Source: Trichosporon coremiiforme
Taxonomy: Eukaryota; Basidiomycota; Tremellomycetes; Trichosporonales; Trichosporonaceae
Direction of reading: 5' to 3'
NCBI GenBank assembly: GCA_039545355.1
Contig: BCJJ01000002.1
Span: 583,956-647,955, forward strand
Length of the DNA stretch: 64,000 bases
Shown piece after piece: positions 23,324 to 34,380 of the stretch. Each line of letters opens with the position of its first letter. Positions within the stretch are counted from its first letter, which is position 1. The position numbers were made by a program, and so were the translations under genes. The notes under the pieces were generated by a model. That model was not told where the DNA came from and searched no databases. It saw only the letters and a program-made list of their open reading frames with translations.

Positions 23324-23483
23324 NNNNNNNNNNNNNNNNNNNNNNNNNNNNNNNNNNNNNNNNNNNNNNNNNNNNNNNNNNNNNNNNNNNNNNNNNNNNN
23401 NNNNNNNNNNNNNNNNNNNNNNNNNNNNNNNNNNNNNNNNNNNNNNNNNNNNNNNNNNNNNNNNNNNNNNNNNNNNNNNNNNN
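23324..23483. other. assembly gap (160 N)
   Basis: A run of undetermined bases bounded on both sides by the same 9-bp repeat. It is almost certainly a collapsed or unclosed minisatellite; the N count need not equal the real missing length. Confidence 0.98.
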
Positions 23484-23526
23484 AGAGAGTGCAGAGAGTG
23501 CAGAGAGTGCAGAGAGTGCAGAGAGT
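23484..23526. repeat. 9-bp minisatellite, right arm
   Basis: Between four and five further AGAGAGTGC copies after the gap, in the same orientation, ending about 145 bp from the stop codon of the convergent methyltransferase gene. Confidence 0.9.
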
Positions 23527-23671
23527 TATCATGTCCTTGAGGGAATCCATAAAGTTCATGTTGGTCATGAGATCTACGGTGCACTGTTGTGCTTTCATTT
23601 CATTTACTCCTCAGAGCTTCGGAGCTTCAGCTCTTCGAGCTTGAACTCACGAGGATCGCTCAGCAGGTTGT

Positions 23672-25652
23672 TTAGATAGCAGTACCCATGGGCTCGGCGC
23701 CCTCGGAATCCTCAACCTTGGGCACGACGGGGACGATGGGCTCGGCAGCAACGGCCTTCTGCTCATCAGGAACAACGGCGGCGGCAAAGTCGGTCTCGGC
23801 GTGGGCCTTGGGCGCAAAGGCGTTCTGCGCGCTGATCGGGGTCGGGTCGAACGCGTCGTCGAGCTTGGACTCGTACGTCGCGTCGTTGGTCGCGAAGGCA
23901 TTCTGCGACTTGGCAGCAGAGGGAGCGGCGGCGGCGGCGGCGGCGGAGAGTCCGCCCAGAGCGGCAGTCGAGGCCGCGGAGAGGGTGGGCTCGACCGAGA
24001 TGGCGGCGGCGGGCTTCGAGGCAGCAGGAGCGGGGACGGAAGTGGCAGCGGGGACGGCAGGCTTAGCGGCCCCGGCACCACCGTACATCTCGGGCCAGAA
24101 CTCGCGGTGCGACTCGACGGGCTTGATCTCACGGTGGACGGGGGCCTGAGTCGCGGCATGGGTCGGGATCTGGCCACAGCGGTCAAAGGCGTTCAGGTTC
24201 TTGTGGAGCGTGATCTGGAAGACGGACGAGGATCCCTGGCGAGCGACAATTACAGAGTAGGCGAGGAAGTAGGCCCAGATGCGGAACCAGCGCTCGCCGT
24301 ACTTGGCGACGACCTTGTCGCGGTTGGAGAGCCAGTTCTTGTACCACTGCCAGATGGTTGCCGAGTAGTGCACGCCGAGGACGTCGATGCTCTTGACCTC
24401 GAAGCCGGCGCCCTCGAGCTGCTCAATGACCCAGCCGAGGTTCTTGCTCGCGTCCGCGCCAGGGAAGACGTACTTGTTCATGAAAATGCCCCAGATCAGG
24501 TCCTCGAACTGCCACTGCTTGCGGAGACCGGCGACCTGGAACACGAGCACTCCATCGTCGTCCAGCAGGTCGTACAGCTCCTTCAGGAAGGTCGAGTAGC
24601 GGCGCAGGCCGACGTGCTCGGCCATCTCGAGGCAGGAAATCTTGTTGTAGTAGCCCGTCTTGTTGGGAATCTCGCGGTAGTCCATGCACAGCACGCGGCC
24701 CTGCGACTCGGGGACGCCGTTCTCGCGGAGGCGGCGCTCGGCGAACGCGGCTCCAGTCTGCGCAACAGTGACACCAGTGACGTCGGCGCCATAGTTCTTG
24801 GCGGCGTGGGCGATGAGCGTGCCCCAGCCACAGCCAATGTCGAGCATGCGGTCGCCCGGCTGCAGGTCGAGCTTCTCGCAGACCATGTTCAACTTGTTGT
24901 CCTGGAGCTCCTCGAGCGTCTCCTCGCGGTTGATGTCACGGATAACGCCAGAAGTGTAGATCATACGGGGGCCAAGGAACCACGAGTAGAAGTCGTCGCC
25001 TCGGTCATAGTTGTCGCGGATCTGGTCCTCGTCCTGCTTCTGCGTGTGGAAGATGACGTCGGGAATCAGGTTGAACAGCACGTAGCGGAAGTTCTCGGGC
25101 GTGAGCTCGAACAGCGACCAGTCGTGGCGCTGCTCCATGACGTCCAGCACGTCGCCGTTGAAGTCAATCTTGCCCTCAAAGTACGCGTCGTGGAACACCT
25201 GCATCGGCATCTTCTTGCCGTCATACTGGGCCGCAAGCGTAGCGTCCTTGATCGTGTAGTACTCGGACAGGGGGCGGTTGGGAAGCTTGGTGCGCTCATT
25301 CTTGCGCGGGCCGAAACGAGAGGTGACGATCCAGTAGCCGATCGTGAGAGGGACGAAGAACAGCGCGAACAGGAACCAGTACGTCTTCCATCCAGTCTTG
25401 AACGGGATCATGCGCTGCACGAACCAGGGCACAACGAGGTCGAGGATCGCGAGGTGCACGTTGTTAAACGCACCCGAGCCCTCGGCGGGGAGAGTGGCAT
25501 TGTGGATAGCCTTCCACTTTGTGCTGCGCATGGTCAGTCGCGAGCCCGTCATGTCTCATGCTCAATGTCAGACAAACTCACAGCTTGACAGGCTTCTGCA
25601 CAGGCTGCTGCAGCTCCTGGAGAGTAGGAGACTCCTTTTTGACTTCAGCCAT
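23672..25652 (-). CDS. MTS1: Sphingolipid C9-methyltransferase
   Basis: Exons 25652-25582 and 25523-23672 give 640 residues. The enzyme adds the C9 methyl branch of fungal glucosylceramide using S-adenosylmethionine, at the ER. Two membrane helices lie at about 46-66 (NVHLAILDLVVPWFVQRMIPF) and 72-90 (YWFLFALFFVPLTIGYWIV). A cyclopropane-synthase-like domain follows: DRGDDFYSWFLGPRMIYTSG, then the SAM loop LDIGCGWGTL (about 251-259), and ISCLEMAEHVGLRRYSTFL. The core ends near 510 (REFWPEMYGG), where family members usually stop. Here an extra tail of about 130 Ala/Pro/Val/Ser-rich residues runs to a clean stop. Codon use looks uniform, so the tail is probably real. Exon 1 encodes a short cytosolic start (MAEVKKESPTLQELQQPVQK). 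Paralogues are common in fungi, so the symbol names the family. Confidence 0.93.
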
Positions 25653-26243
25653 GGTGAATGGGGAAGTTGGCAAAGTCGAAGTCGAGTCGAGTCGAGATGT
25701 CTTCGAGTTGTGCCAAGTACTTTGAGAAAAGCAGAAAAGCGGGAGACTGGTGTTCACTTTGGGCGCGTCACCAATCCCTCGAAAGTTGAGACGTGGCACC
25801 CAATGACCCAATGATCCAATGATGCATGTGCCAGATACCACGCTCAGGGGCCGATCACCGTACCGCACCGCCCGCCCAAGGGGGGTCCGGAGCCTGACTG
25901 AGCCTGACTGAGCCAGACTGAGCCAGACTTCGCAGCTGCCACTCAGACGTCGCGCCCAGCGGCCCTGCCCAGCGCTTTGCCCGGGCTACTACGTGCCGCG
26001 CCGTCGCGTCATTTCGCTTGGCCCGACTTTCCGAGCTTCTTTCTCCAGTCTTCGAACCGGATATCATGCTCCATCTCCGCTATGCACGTCTTCTTGTCAT
26101 TCTTGTCACACGTCACGCCCCCTCATGTCGCGGTCTCAATCTTATCACGACACACCCCACCTCCACTTTCCAGGTCCTCTGTCGATCGAGCCTGCACCGA
26201 GATTTCTGATCAACCAGAACGTCAACAAATCCTCCGAGGCACC
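25653..26243. promoter_or_regulatory. divergent intergenic region MTS1/TRM44
   Basis: About 590 bp between two start codons. It contains four head-to-tail copies of a 10-mer (AGCCTGACTG, two exact and two AGCCAGACTG/T variants) at 25891-25930 and a C/T-rich stretch nearer TRM44. Confidence 0.6.
25891..25930. repeat. four copies of a 10-bp tandem repeat
   Basis: AGCCTGACTG twice, then AGCCAGACTG and AGCCAGACTT. One unit is about one helical turn, so repeats face the same side of the DNA; that a factor binds there is speculation. Confidence 0.85.
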
Positions 26244-28399
26244 ATGGTCGACGGCACCGAGGGCATCACCAACGGTGTTGCGGGTACGAACCTGAATGGA
26301 GGTTCGACTTCTTCCTCTTCCTTTTCCTCGTCCTCGAAGCCCAAGGCTCCTGTCAAGCCCGTCAAGGCTACGATCCAGACCCCGCCGCGACCAAAGTTCA
26401 AGCCAACCCACCTCCCCCGCGAGTACGCCAGTCCACTGGACACCGATAAGGAGAAATGGGTAACGCCACTCTCAGCCCCGGCATACTTTCCCCTCGACAT
26501 CTTCCACTCCATCCTGAACGAGCTGTCACGGCATCCTGAGCAGAACTCGAGTCTGATCATCCGCGCCGACTGTCTTCCCTCGCAGCCGGGTGATGACAAG
26601 GACGGAGGACTTGGCGAGCGGCTAGGGCTGGAGATGAACGAGCACAACCGCTTCAGGTTTGTACCTCGGCAGCCCAACCGCGACTCGAGGCTTGAGCAGC
26701 TCATCCACACCTACAATGCGCCGGACGGCTCAGCTGGACTCCACGTTAAGATGCCACAGGCAGACTCGGCGGTCAACGTGCCTTACTATCACCCGCCGGT
26801 CCGCAAGCTCGCGTTCCAGTGGCAGGCTGCGGAAGAGTCTGAGGCAGCTATGCCAGAGGAAGGCGTGCCTCGCGTGTATGGCACTCTCACCGTGTCCTAC
26901 CTACCGTTTGACGACACGCCCTCCACCGGCAACCCCGAGCTGATGGCACCTCCACCGAAAGCGCCCCGGCGACGATCACCGCTTGCTCCGCCGCTGCCGG
27001 AGGCCGCTCCCGTGCAGCCGCCTGCTACCGTTCTCGAGGACGACTCTCCCGAGGCTCGTATCGAGGCGCAGGCGGTCGTCGAGCGGCGGCTAAACCGCAC
27101 GTGCCTCGCCCTGCTGGAGAAGCTGCACAAGCACGGCTATGGGACGATGATCGGATACCAGAAGCGAGTGCACCATGATGTGAGTTTAAGAAGCGCCGCG
27201 CTTGGCTAACTCCCAGGTTGTCGTGCCTCGCGAGCCTTTCCAGGACCTATACCAGACGCTGAAGGAGCGCCATAAGAAACTCGACTCGCGTGTGCCTCTG
27301 GCGTGGAGCACAAAGGTGGAGGACGTCAAGCGACATGTGTGGAAGGTAAGTGGATGCGATGGTGTGACGACTTCGTACCGAATACAAACCCGCAGAACCC
27401 AGGCTCACCAGATGACCGGGCGTTGCCTGACGACCTTTCGCTTTGGGGCTCACAGGATATCGCAATCTGCACCTTTTTGATGCTGCTGTGGAAGGACATG
27501 TATCCGCCACGAGAAGGACCGGCAGTCACGGGACAAGAGTGGGACACGTGGGGACGCCCACCAGCGGGCTTCATCGATCTGGGATGTGTAAGTTGCAGAC
27601 CTCGTTACGCTCCGCAGCGACGCGACAACTGACAGCCTCAGGGCAACGGTCTTATCGTCCACATCCTGACGTCCGAGGTAAGTGCAAAATGAGGGGTCTC
27701 TCTGGCCCTTGGCGCTGACATTTGTAGGGATACGATGGAAAGGGCTACGAGTTGCGTGCACGCCGGACGTGGCCCGAGTACCCGGATAAGACGCAGGCGT
27801 CCCTGATCGAGCTGCCCATCGACATGCCGAGTTGGTTCCCAGAGACGCTCGAGCAATGGGAGGCCGAGGAGTGGCCTGGGCGTGAAGACTGCGTTATCAA
27901 ACAAGGGTCGTTCATGCTGGGTAATCACGCCGACGAGCTCACTGTAAGTCACGCATTCCTGTGTGAGCCACACACTGACGCACTATCACAGCCCTGGATC
28001 CCACTACTATCGCTCATTCCCGCCGAGCCAGTGCCCTACTTGTCGCTGCCTTGTTGCCTGCATACGCTGGACGAGAAGTTCACGACACTCGAGTACAAGG
28101 CGCCGCCGCATACGCACACGCCGGAAGGCGGGTTCGAAGCGGGCCTGGAAGCTGGATCCTCTCGCTACAAGTCATACGTGATGTGGCTCGGATGGGTTGG
28201 CCTTCAGTGCGGGTGGAAATGGGAGAAGGAGTCGCTCCGAATTCCATCCACGCGTGGGTGGGGCATCGTCGCCCGCTCACGATGGACGACGACACGAGAG
28301 GAGGACCGAGCGTGTCGCAGGTGGGCGCTGGACGAGGTCAATGCGGTCCGAGAGCGCGGAGCCTTCAAGGTTCGCGTCAAGGAAGGGAAGGACCATTAG
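26244..28399 (+). CDS. TRM44: tRNA (uracil-2'-O-)-methyltransferase Trm44
   Basis: Six exons, 26244-27179, 27217-27345, 27396-27587, 27642-27677, 27728-27943 and 27992-28399, all phase 0, give 638 residues. Trm44 methylates the 2'-O of U44 in tRNA-Ser, using SAM, in the cytoplasm. The SAM motif GFIDLGCGNGLIVHIL spans the exon 3-4 junction (about 413-428). It is preceded by KNPGSPDDRALPDDLSLWGSQDIAICTFLMLLW, a family landmark, and followed by GKGYELRARRTWPEY, PSWFP, and PWIPLLSL with LPCCLHTLDEKF. The C terminus YKSYVMWLGWVGLQCGW is also typical. The N-terminal 60 residues are Ser/Lys/Pro-rich. Exon 4 is only 36 nt. The start matches an ACC ATGG context. Confidence 0.94.
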
Positions 28400-29920
28400 G
28401 AACCGAGACACATGCCCATCTGAGCCATCAGAAGGAGACGTATGCATGATGGTCAACCACATACCGGTGGTTGAGATGCTATTTGATGTGCAGGACTGGT
28501 GGAGACAGGTGGCAAGGAGGAATCAAGGTGTGTAAGGGACTCATGCTTAGCGTTGGGCTAGGTTGAGGTAGGGCGCGTCCTGCGTCTCTGATATGATACA
28601 ATTGATGATAGCCGCGGTGGCCGACTCGGGGGTCGGATGCACCCCGCTGCGCGCCGGCCCTGTCCTCGTCCACCCTCGCTGTCTCGGAGCTCCCTGTGAT
28701 TTATGCGTCGTTTGGGCTGTCTGCTGCGCCCTGCCCGGGTTGGGCTTGCGCTGGGTCGTCTGAATGGCGTTTGAGGCGCCGAAGGACGGACCGCCAGCCA
28801 GTCAGTGATGCAGATGAAGCGGACGTCGGACGGTCCGTGCTCGAGGAGATCCTGCATGACCCTTGGACACTAGGGCACTTGGGTCGCTGGACCTGCTGAA
28901 GCTGCCGCAGTTGCCGTAGCTCTCATGCTGTTGCGCTCTACGGGACGGTCGTCCGAGCATGCCGAGCATGACCCGCGTGTATCAGCGTACCTGCGCGCGC
29001 TCGCAGATGAACCAGAGCCAAACACAGCAAACACTGTGCGACGGTGCTAGGGTGCGCCTCCTGCTCCTGGCTCTAGTGAGCCAAGGCCCTTGCGAGGGGC
29101 CCTTGTGTCCTGTGCATATACATGTGCACTGCTACAGTCCTGCGGCGTCTGCTGACGTCCAACTTCCACAAGCCGTTCAGCATCAGTGCACTGCGCACCG
29201 CGCGCCGAATCGACAAGTCCATGCTCCTTCCTCTGATCTGGCTCTGGGCCGGCCGTCTCCATCTTGCATCTTCTCTTCCCTCATCGCTCTGACCTTCTCC
29301 TTCCCCGCCGTCGTCGGTGTTCGTGTCCGTTGATCCGCTACCCGTCTTTACATACACGCCTTCAAAGTCGGTCCCCCTCAACGTCACTGCACGACTCGTC
29401 GACGACAGCACTACCTCACCTTTTTTTGTCTCACTTCACTCATAGTCCAAGTCCGATATCGCCACCCCCCGCATCCCGAACCGAATCCCAACACCTGGTG
29501 ACTAGGTGACTAGGTGCTGGCACCGATACCCCGCGACGAACGACAACAATCCATCGCATACCCCTTTCACCACCCCGCACTACTTTGGCACTTGCGCTAC
29601 TCAACACCCCTTCCCCCACACGCTCTTTGAACCGACCCTCGTTTCCACCACCTTAATTCTCATCGGCACGGGCACAGGCAGCCCGGAGACGCTACACCAC
29701 TTACGTCTACTCTCTCTCTCTCTCTCTCTCAGCAACCTTCCTCGCTTTAACGAGCTTTAACGAGCTCTTATATTTCCAACTGATCAAGCATCATTCCGCA
29801 AGTCCGTCATTATCGCAGGTCAACTGATACGAAGGACGAACACTGTATACGTAGACGCACAACCGCACACTGCCTTCCGCATTGGCTTGCAGCCGTGGCG
29901 GCACTCGGACCTACTCGAAC
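28400..29920. other. 1.5 kb intergenic with long pyrimidine-rich leader
   Basis: No protein-coding gene recognised. From about 29225 to 29880 the plus strand is markedly C/T- and CA-rich, including a CT dinucleotide tract at about 29711-29731 and a directly repeated TTTAACGAGC near 29746-29765. This looks like a long leader of the downstream membrane-protein gene, possibly containing a signal-peptide exon that I could not identify. Confidence 0.45.
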
Positions 29921-32056
29921 ATGAAGAACAACCGTCCCATGTTTAGGGGTCAGCACAGGCGGGCCCTAGCCCGGAGGTGGCAGGGCTCACCTCGCGCTGA
30001 AACCTCAACAATAATAACCATCCCCGCAGAGATCTCCTCTTCTCTTCCCTCTCCTGCTCAGTCGTCTGAATTTCGGGAGACCCAAAGAGACAATTCCCCT
30101 ACATCGGAGTCCGCGACTGGTACTTCACCAATGTCGGAGCTGCAGGTTACCAACACCCCATCTGCCACTTCTCCCGCAGTCGAATCAACTTCCGAACAGA
30201 GCACCGCGCCGTCTTCCACACCGGACTCTACAGAGACACCTGAACCCACCTCAGCTATGACTGACCCGACCAAGGAGAGCGCCATGCCAACTCCTAGTCC
30301 TACCCCGGGCGCCTCTCAGGCTCCTTCTCCTGCTCCACTGCCGACACAATCTATTACCGACTCACCGCCTCAGCCGACTGTAGAGCAGAGCACTTCTGGT
30401 GCGGTTCCGACTGAGGCGCCGACGACGAGCTCCGGCTTCTCAGAATTCTTCACGGATCCTAACGAGGAGTCATCGGCACCGCCGTCGCATGTTGAGGAGA
30501 GCTCCACCTCTCCCTCAGAGTCGCCTTCCTCTGCCGTCGAGCCCGAGCCGACACAGTCTAGCGAGGGGCCTCATCCCACAATCAGCCCGTAGGTGGCATA
30601 GCCCGCACTTTCACTCACGATGTAGTTCGCCCGATCAGCCTATCGATCAACCCACTGGCAACTCTGAATGGGCCTCCCAGCCATCCCCGACGACCTCCAA
30701 GGAGGAGGACGACTGGACATCGCCATCCTCTTCGACAACAGAGGAGGAGATGCCGTCACCGACGCCAACACCCCAGACGCAACAACCGATGGCGGAGTCT
30801 TCTAGCTCTTCCACTTTGGGAAGCTGGGAGGTCAGCACGGACCAGGAGCAGCAGCAGCCTTCGCAGACATATGAGTCAACGTCCGAGTACTGGGTCGCCA
30901 ATGACGTTGAGAGCAAAGTCGTCACCACCTCTGCGGTTCCTCTGACCACCTCTAGCATCTACCAGGAGGCCGGCAAGACGGGCACTTCGACGTGGGTGTA
31001 CTCTACAACGTACTCGACGGTCCGATCCCTGGACCGCACCATTACCGCAAGCGGCAAGGGGGGGACCCATGCCACCGTTGTGGCGGGTTCATCGACCGCC
31101 ACAACCCTTATGCTTCCCGACTCTACGAGTGCGGCCAACCCGACATCTGACGCTTCCAACTCGTCCGACGGCTCACTGTCGAAGGGAGGCATCGCTGGTA
31201 CGTATCGTCTGCCACGCTAGCACACCGCTGACTTTCAAAGGCGTTGTTGTTGGTTGTCTGGCCGCCGTTGCGGCGATCCTTCTGCTATTGTTCTTCTTCT
31301 GCGTACGCAACAATGCTTCTCGTTATGGGTGTGGAAGCTGACTTGCCCCAGAAACGCCGACGTTCCGGAGCTCTCAAACTTCGCGACGAGGACCAGTACG
31401 GCATCAGCCCACGATCCGGTCTGAAGCGCAATGGAACGCAGCACTCTGCTCTGGACTTCTCCGACGGACCATTGAGCAGATCGCGGCAGCCGACGTGCTT
31501 AGACCCTGTCCCGGAAATGCCAGAGGCGGCGTTCCAGCGCGTGTCCAAGGACGGAGAGTGGGAGTACGCTTCCGACGACGCTCACCGGTCACCCATGCAA
31601 CCCGCGGACAGCGAACGCTTCACGCACTACGACGACTGGTTAGCGTACGAGTACGCGAACAGCCCGTTCAGCGAGAAGCACGCGATCCCAGGCTCGACGA
31701 CAATGGCGCAGGTGGGCGAGGGGGACAATGTCTCGGTCATGATCAAGTCGCCGAAGAACACGACCAACTCAATGTACGGCATCCCGTTCGACGCGTACGG
31801 AAACGCGTACGCGAACCCGGCCAAGTTTGTGCCCAAGCTGCATGCGGGCCCAAGCATACAGAGCCTGCACTCTGTGAGCACGGTCGAGCAATCGCACATG
31901 GGCTTCTCGGGCGAGATCTGCAGCACCGACGACTCATCCTCAATGGGCCACGGGTCCATGAACCACGCCACGTCGGCGAGCCAGAGCCACACGTCTCACC
32001 GCGGACAAGCCGGACATCGGCACAGTCCGGGCGGAACGTTCGGCACAGCCCGATAA
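29921..32056 (+). CDS. Ser/Thr-rich single-pass membrane protein (sensor-like, unknown)
   Basis: Exons 29921-30588, 30626-31197, 31241-31302 and 31352-32056 join to 668 residues. The first 410 residues are extremely rich in Ser, Thr, Pro and Glu, as in heavily O-mannosylated wall-stress sensors and mucins. A short folded-looking part (STWVYSTTYSTVRSLDRTIT) precedes the single membrane helix at about 414-434 (GVVVGCLAAVAAILLLLFFFC). A stop-transfer KRRR opens a cytosolic tail of about 230 residues with Tyr- and Ser-containing motifs and a His/Ser-rich end. Topology resembles Mid2/Wsc proteins, but I see no WSC Cys-domain. No N-terminal signal peptide is visible: the start is basic (MKNNRPMFRGQHRRALARRWQG). 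An upstream exon may be missing, or the single helix may direct insertion. Confidence 0.7.
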
Positions 32057-32559
32057 GTCTTGCGGTCGGCTTCCTTGGCTCGCGTCAGCGAGCCGAAGCG
32101 AAGCGAAGCGGAAGCCGTGGATCACCCCTTCTTCTTCGCCCCCGCCGGCTCTCTCGTCGGCGTCCTTCATCCTTCGACTCAGCGGTCTCTGATCCAGGTG
32201 CGCCGCACGTTGTACCAGGTCCAAGGGCAATATACCCCGCTCTGTTTCTAGAGTATCCACGTCCTCGGCCCCCGCTCGATTCATGTTGTTAGCTCCGTGC
32301 CGCGTACGGCGTACGTCGAGCACAAACTTTACTACAGATACATTTATGTCATTTGGGATTTTTGTCATCTGCGCGATTTTGAGCATAGCCGCGCCGAGCC
32401 GCGGAGCAGAGCGGCGAGGCATGAGCTTCTGCAGTGGCTATCCAGCTGCCTCCAGCTTAACATGGGTCAGTCCGAGGGCGGCAGTTAGAAGTGGTCGAGT
32501 ACGTGGACAGAGGATGCGCAGTGAAGTAATAATACAACGTAGAAGACAAAAGCTGGAGT
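32057..32559. other. intergenic between convergent 3' ends
   Basis: About 500 bp shared by two 3' ends. A short GCGAA reiteration occurs near 32092-32110. No gene seen. Confidence 0.4.
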
Positions 32560-33821
32560 CTAGAATCGTCTAGAATCGAGGAAAGAGCCCACACCAAGCG
32601 CCGCGCCCCAGCCAGCCAGCACAACAGCAGTCGTCAACAGCGGCGGTGTCGGCAAGAGCACCCTTAGCCCAAAACCCGCGCTCATGCCGCCGAGTAACCG
32701 CGTGCCTAGCCAGAGCTTGTTCGAGCTCGCCCAGGCGCGATCAACCTGTTCCGCGACGTCGTGCGGCACAAGCTCAACAAGCCAGGGAGCGACAGCCGCG
32801 AAGGACTCGGACAGGGGCGTGGCAGAGGCTCGCGAGGAGTAAGGCGACGCAGCAGTGGACCAGACACTCAGTCCGAGCTGCAGTAACAAGGGCAGGAGGG
32901 TGGTATAGAGTAGAACGAGGGGGATAAGGGCTGGTAGGAATCCGCGCTGTCTTCCGTCTTTCTGCCCTTTCTCCCCCTCCTCACCCTCTCCGTTACTCCT
33001 CGTGCCAGCCGCGGCCGCGCCGGGCTCGTACAATCCCCACGCTCTCGGTTTGTACCATCCCCGCCACCTCAGCAGGAGCAGCGCAAGTACGGTGCTCGTG
33101 GCAAGCTGTGCGGCGAGCTCGAGCGCCACGCGGAGCGAGGTGCTGAAAAGAAGATAGAAGGAAACGAGTGATGACGAGGCTAAACGCACGGCGACTTCGG
33201 CGAGCAGCGTCGCTGTGGAGAGTCGCACGAGGTAGGCGTGCACCACCTCTGAGCGAGGCTCGACGCGCTCGACTTGCCGTCGGGGCGCCGGATCGGCTGG
33301 TCTCGCTACCTCCCGCTCTTCTCCATCTTGTCCTTCGGCTTCTTGTCCTTCTCCTGCAGGTTGTTCCGCCGCGGCAGCTGGCTCAGCTCCGATCTCCCCT
33401 TCATTCGTGGTTGCAGCATCCCCTTCGGCAGCTGGTGTGGGATCCACGGGCTTGGGTTGGAGCGGCTTCGGCTTTGCTGGCTCTCCCGCTTTCCGCGGTG
33501 GTGAACCCCAGTTGAATAGCAGATGCAGGAACACACGCGGCTTCAGCAGCACCAAGTCGAGGAAGAGGAGCAGCGGAGGCGCCTCGATGAGCGGGTCTAT
33601 GAAGCCGCCGCAGTTGTCCTAATATGTCAGCTTGGAATGTACTCAACCTGCAGCTAAAGGATAAGGAAGTGAGAGGGAAGGCGAGGAAGGCGAGGTACAC
33701 TCACGCATACGCCCAGCCTGATGTTCGAGCGCGAGGTGTACGTTGTGTAGACGTGCGAGGCGGGATAGGCGCAGTTCGTGCAGAGCGGTCTCCACCCTGA
33801 CACTGCTTCAGCGTTGTCCAT
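32560..33821 (-). CDS. ARV1: Arv1 sterol/lipid homeostasis protein
   Basis: Exons 33821-33705 and 33618-32560 give 391 residues. Arv1 is an ER/Golgi membrane protein needed for sterol distribution and GPI/sphingolipid maturation. The Arv1 homology domain is at the N terminus: CTNC (14-17), SHVYTTYTSRSNIRLGVC (ending 39), DNC (42), giving the four-Cys zinc-type cluster, then FIDPLIEAPPLLLFLDLVLLKPRVFLHLLFNW. A Pro/Ala/Glu-rich linker of about 70 residues follows. Several membrane helices come next (for example SLVSFYLLFSTSLRVALELAAQL and ALIPLVLLYTTLLPLLLQLGL) and a last one near the C terminus (LTTAVVLAGWGAALGVGSFL). The intron separates the two Cys pairs and is 86 nt with branch CTGAC. Confidence 0.9.
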
Positions 33822-34380
33822 TGCTGAGGTTGAGTAGCTGAGCTCCGCCCGTTCCCGTCGGGCACTTGCGGTTTTGGTATTGTCGCATCAACCGGCGTCG
33901 GCCGCAACATTCCTGGCGGGCCGGATGACGCGGAGTGCCCTGCCGGTGGAGGTTGCTCCCCACGTGGTCGCCACCGTAGGCGTAGGAGCTCGCCGGAACT
34001 GGGCGGGTCCGCATGGGAGCAAATGCGAGCATCATTGGCTGGCGGCCCCGCTATGACGAAGGTCACTTGGCTTGCCCCTGGCCCAGATCGTCTGCGCCTA
34101 CGGATGGCGGTCGCAGCTACGGCTGCCATGCCGTCCAAGTTGCTTCTCGCCCATCATCAACTCAAGCTGTGCAACGCACGACCATCAGCATCGACAACAA
34201 CAACGCTACACCCTCCATCCATCACGATTTTTTTTTGCGCTCCTCGATCAACCTTCATCTACCAGCGCCATTTATTCTTCTTCGCCACCGCACACTCCGA
34301 CAGCACTCTATCTCAACTCCATCAGAGTCATTGACATCGCTCCACACGACTAGTCGACTCGCCTGTAACGCATCCTCACC
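33822..34380. promoter_or_regulatory. divergent intergenic region ARV1/USP
   Basis: About 560 bp between start codons; the 200 bp before the USP-domain gene is C/T-rich with CAACAACAA and an eight-T run. No gene seen. Confidence 0.5.

Noticed and set aside
23209..23526. Possible CRISPR-like array
   Set aside because: Units are 9 bp head-to-tail without spacers, in a eukaryotic genome.
23018..23644. Open frames with Glu-Ser-Ala or Cys-Thr-Leu repeats through the minisatellite
   Set aside because: The 9-bp unit is trivially open in several frames and the middle is N; no start context, introns or conserved flanks.
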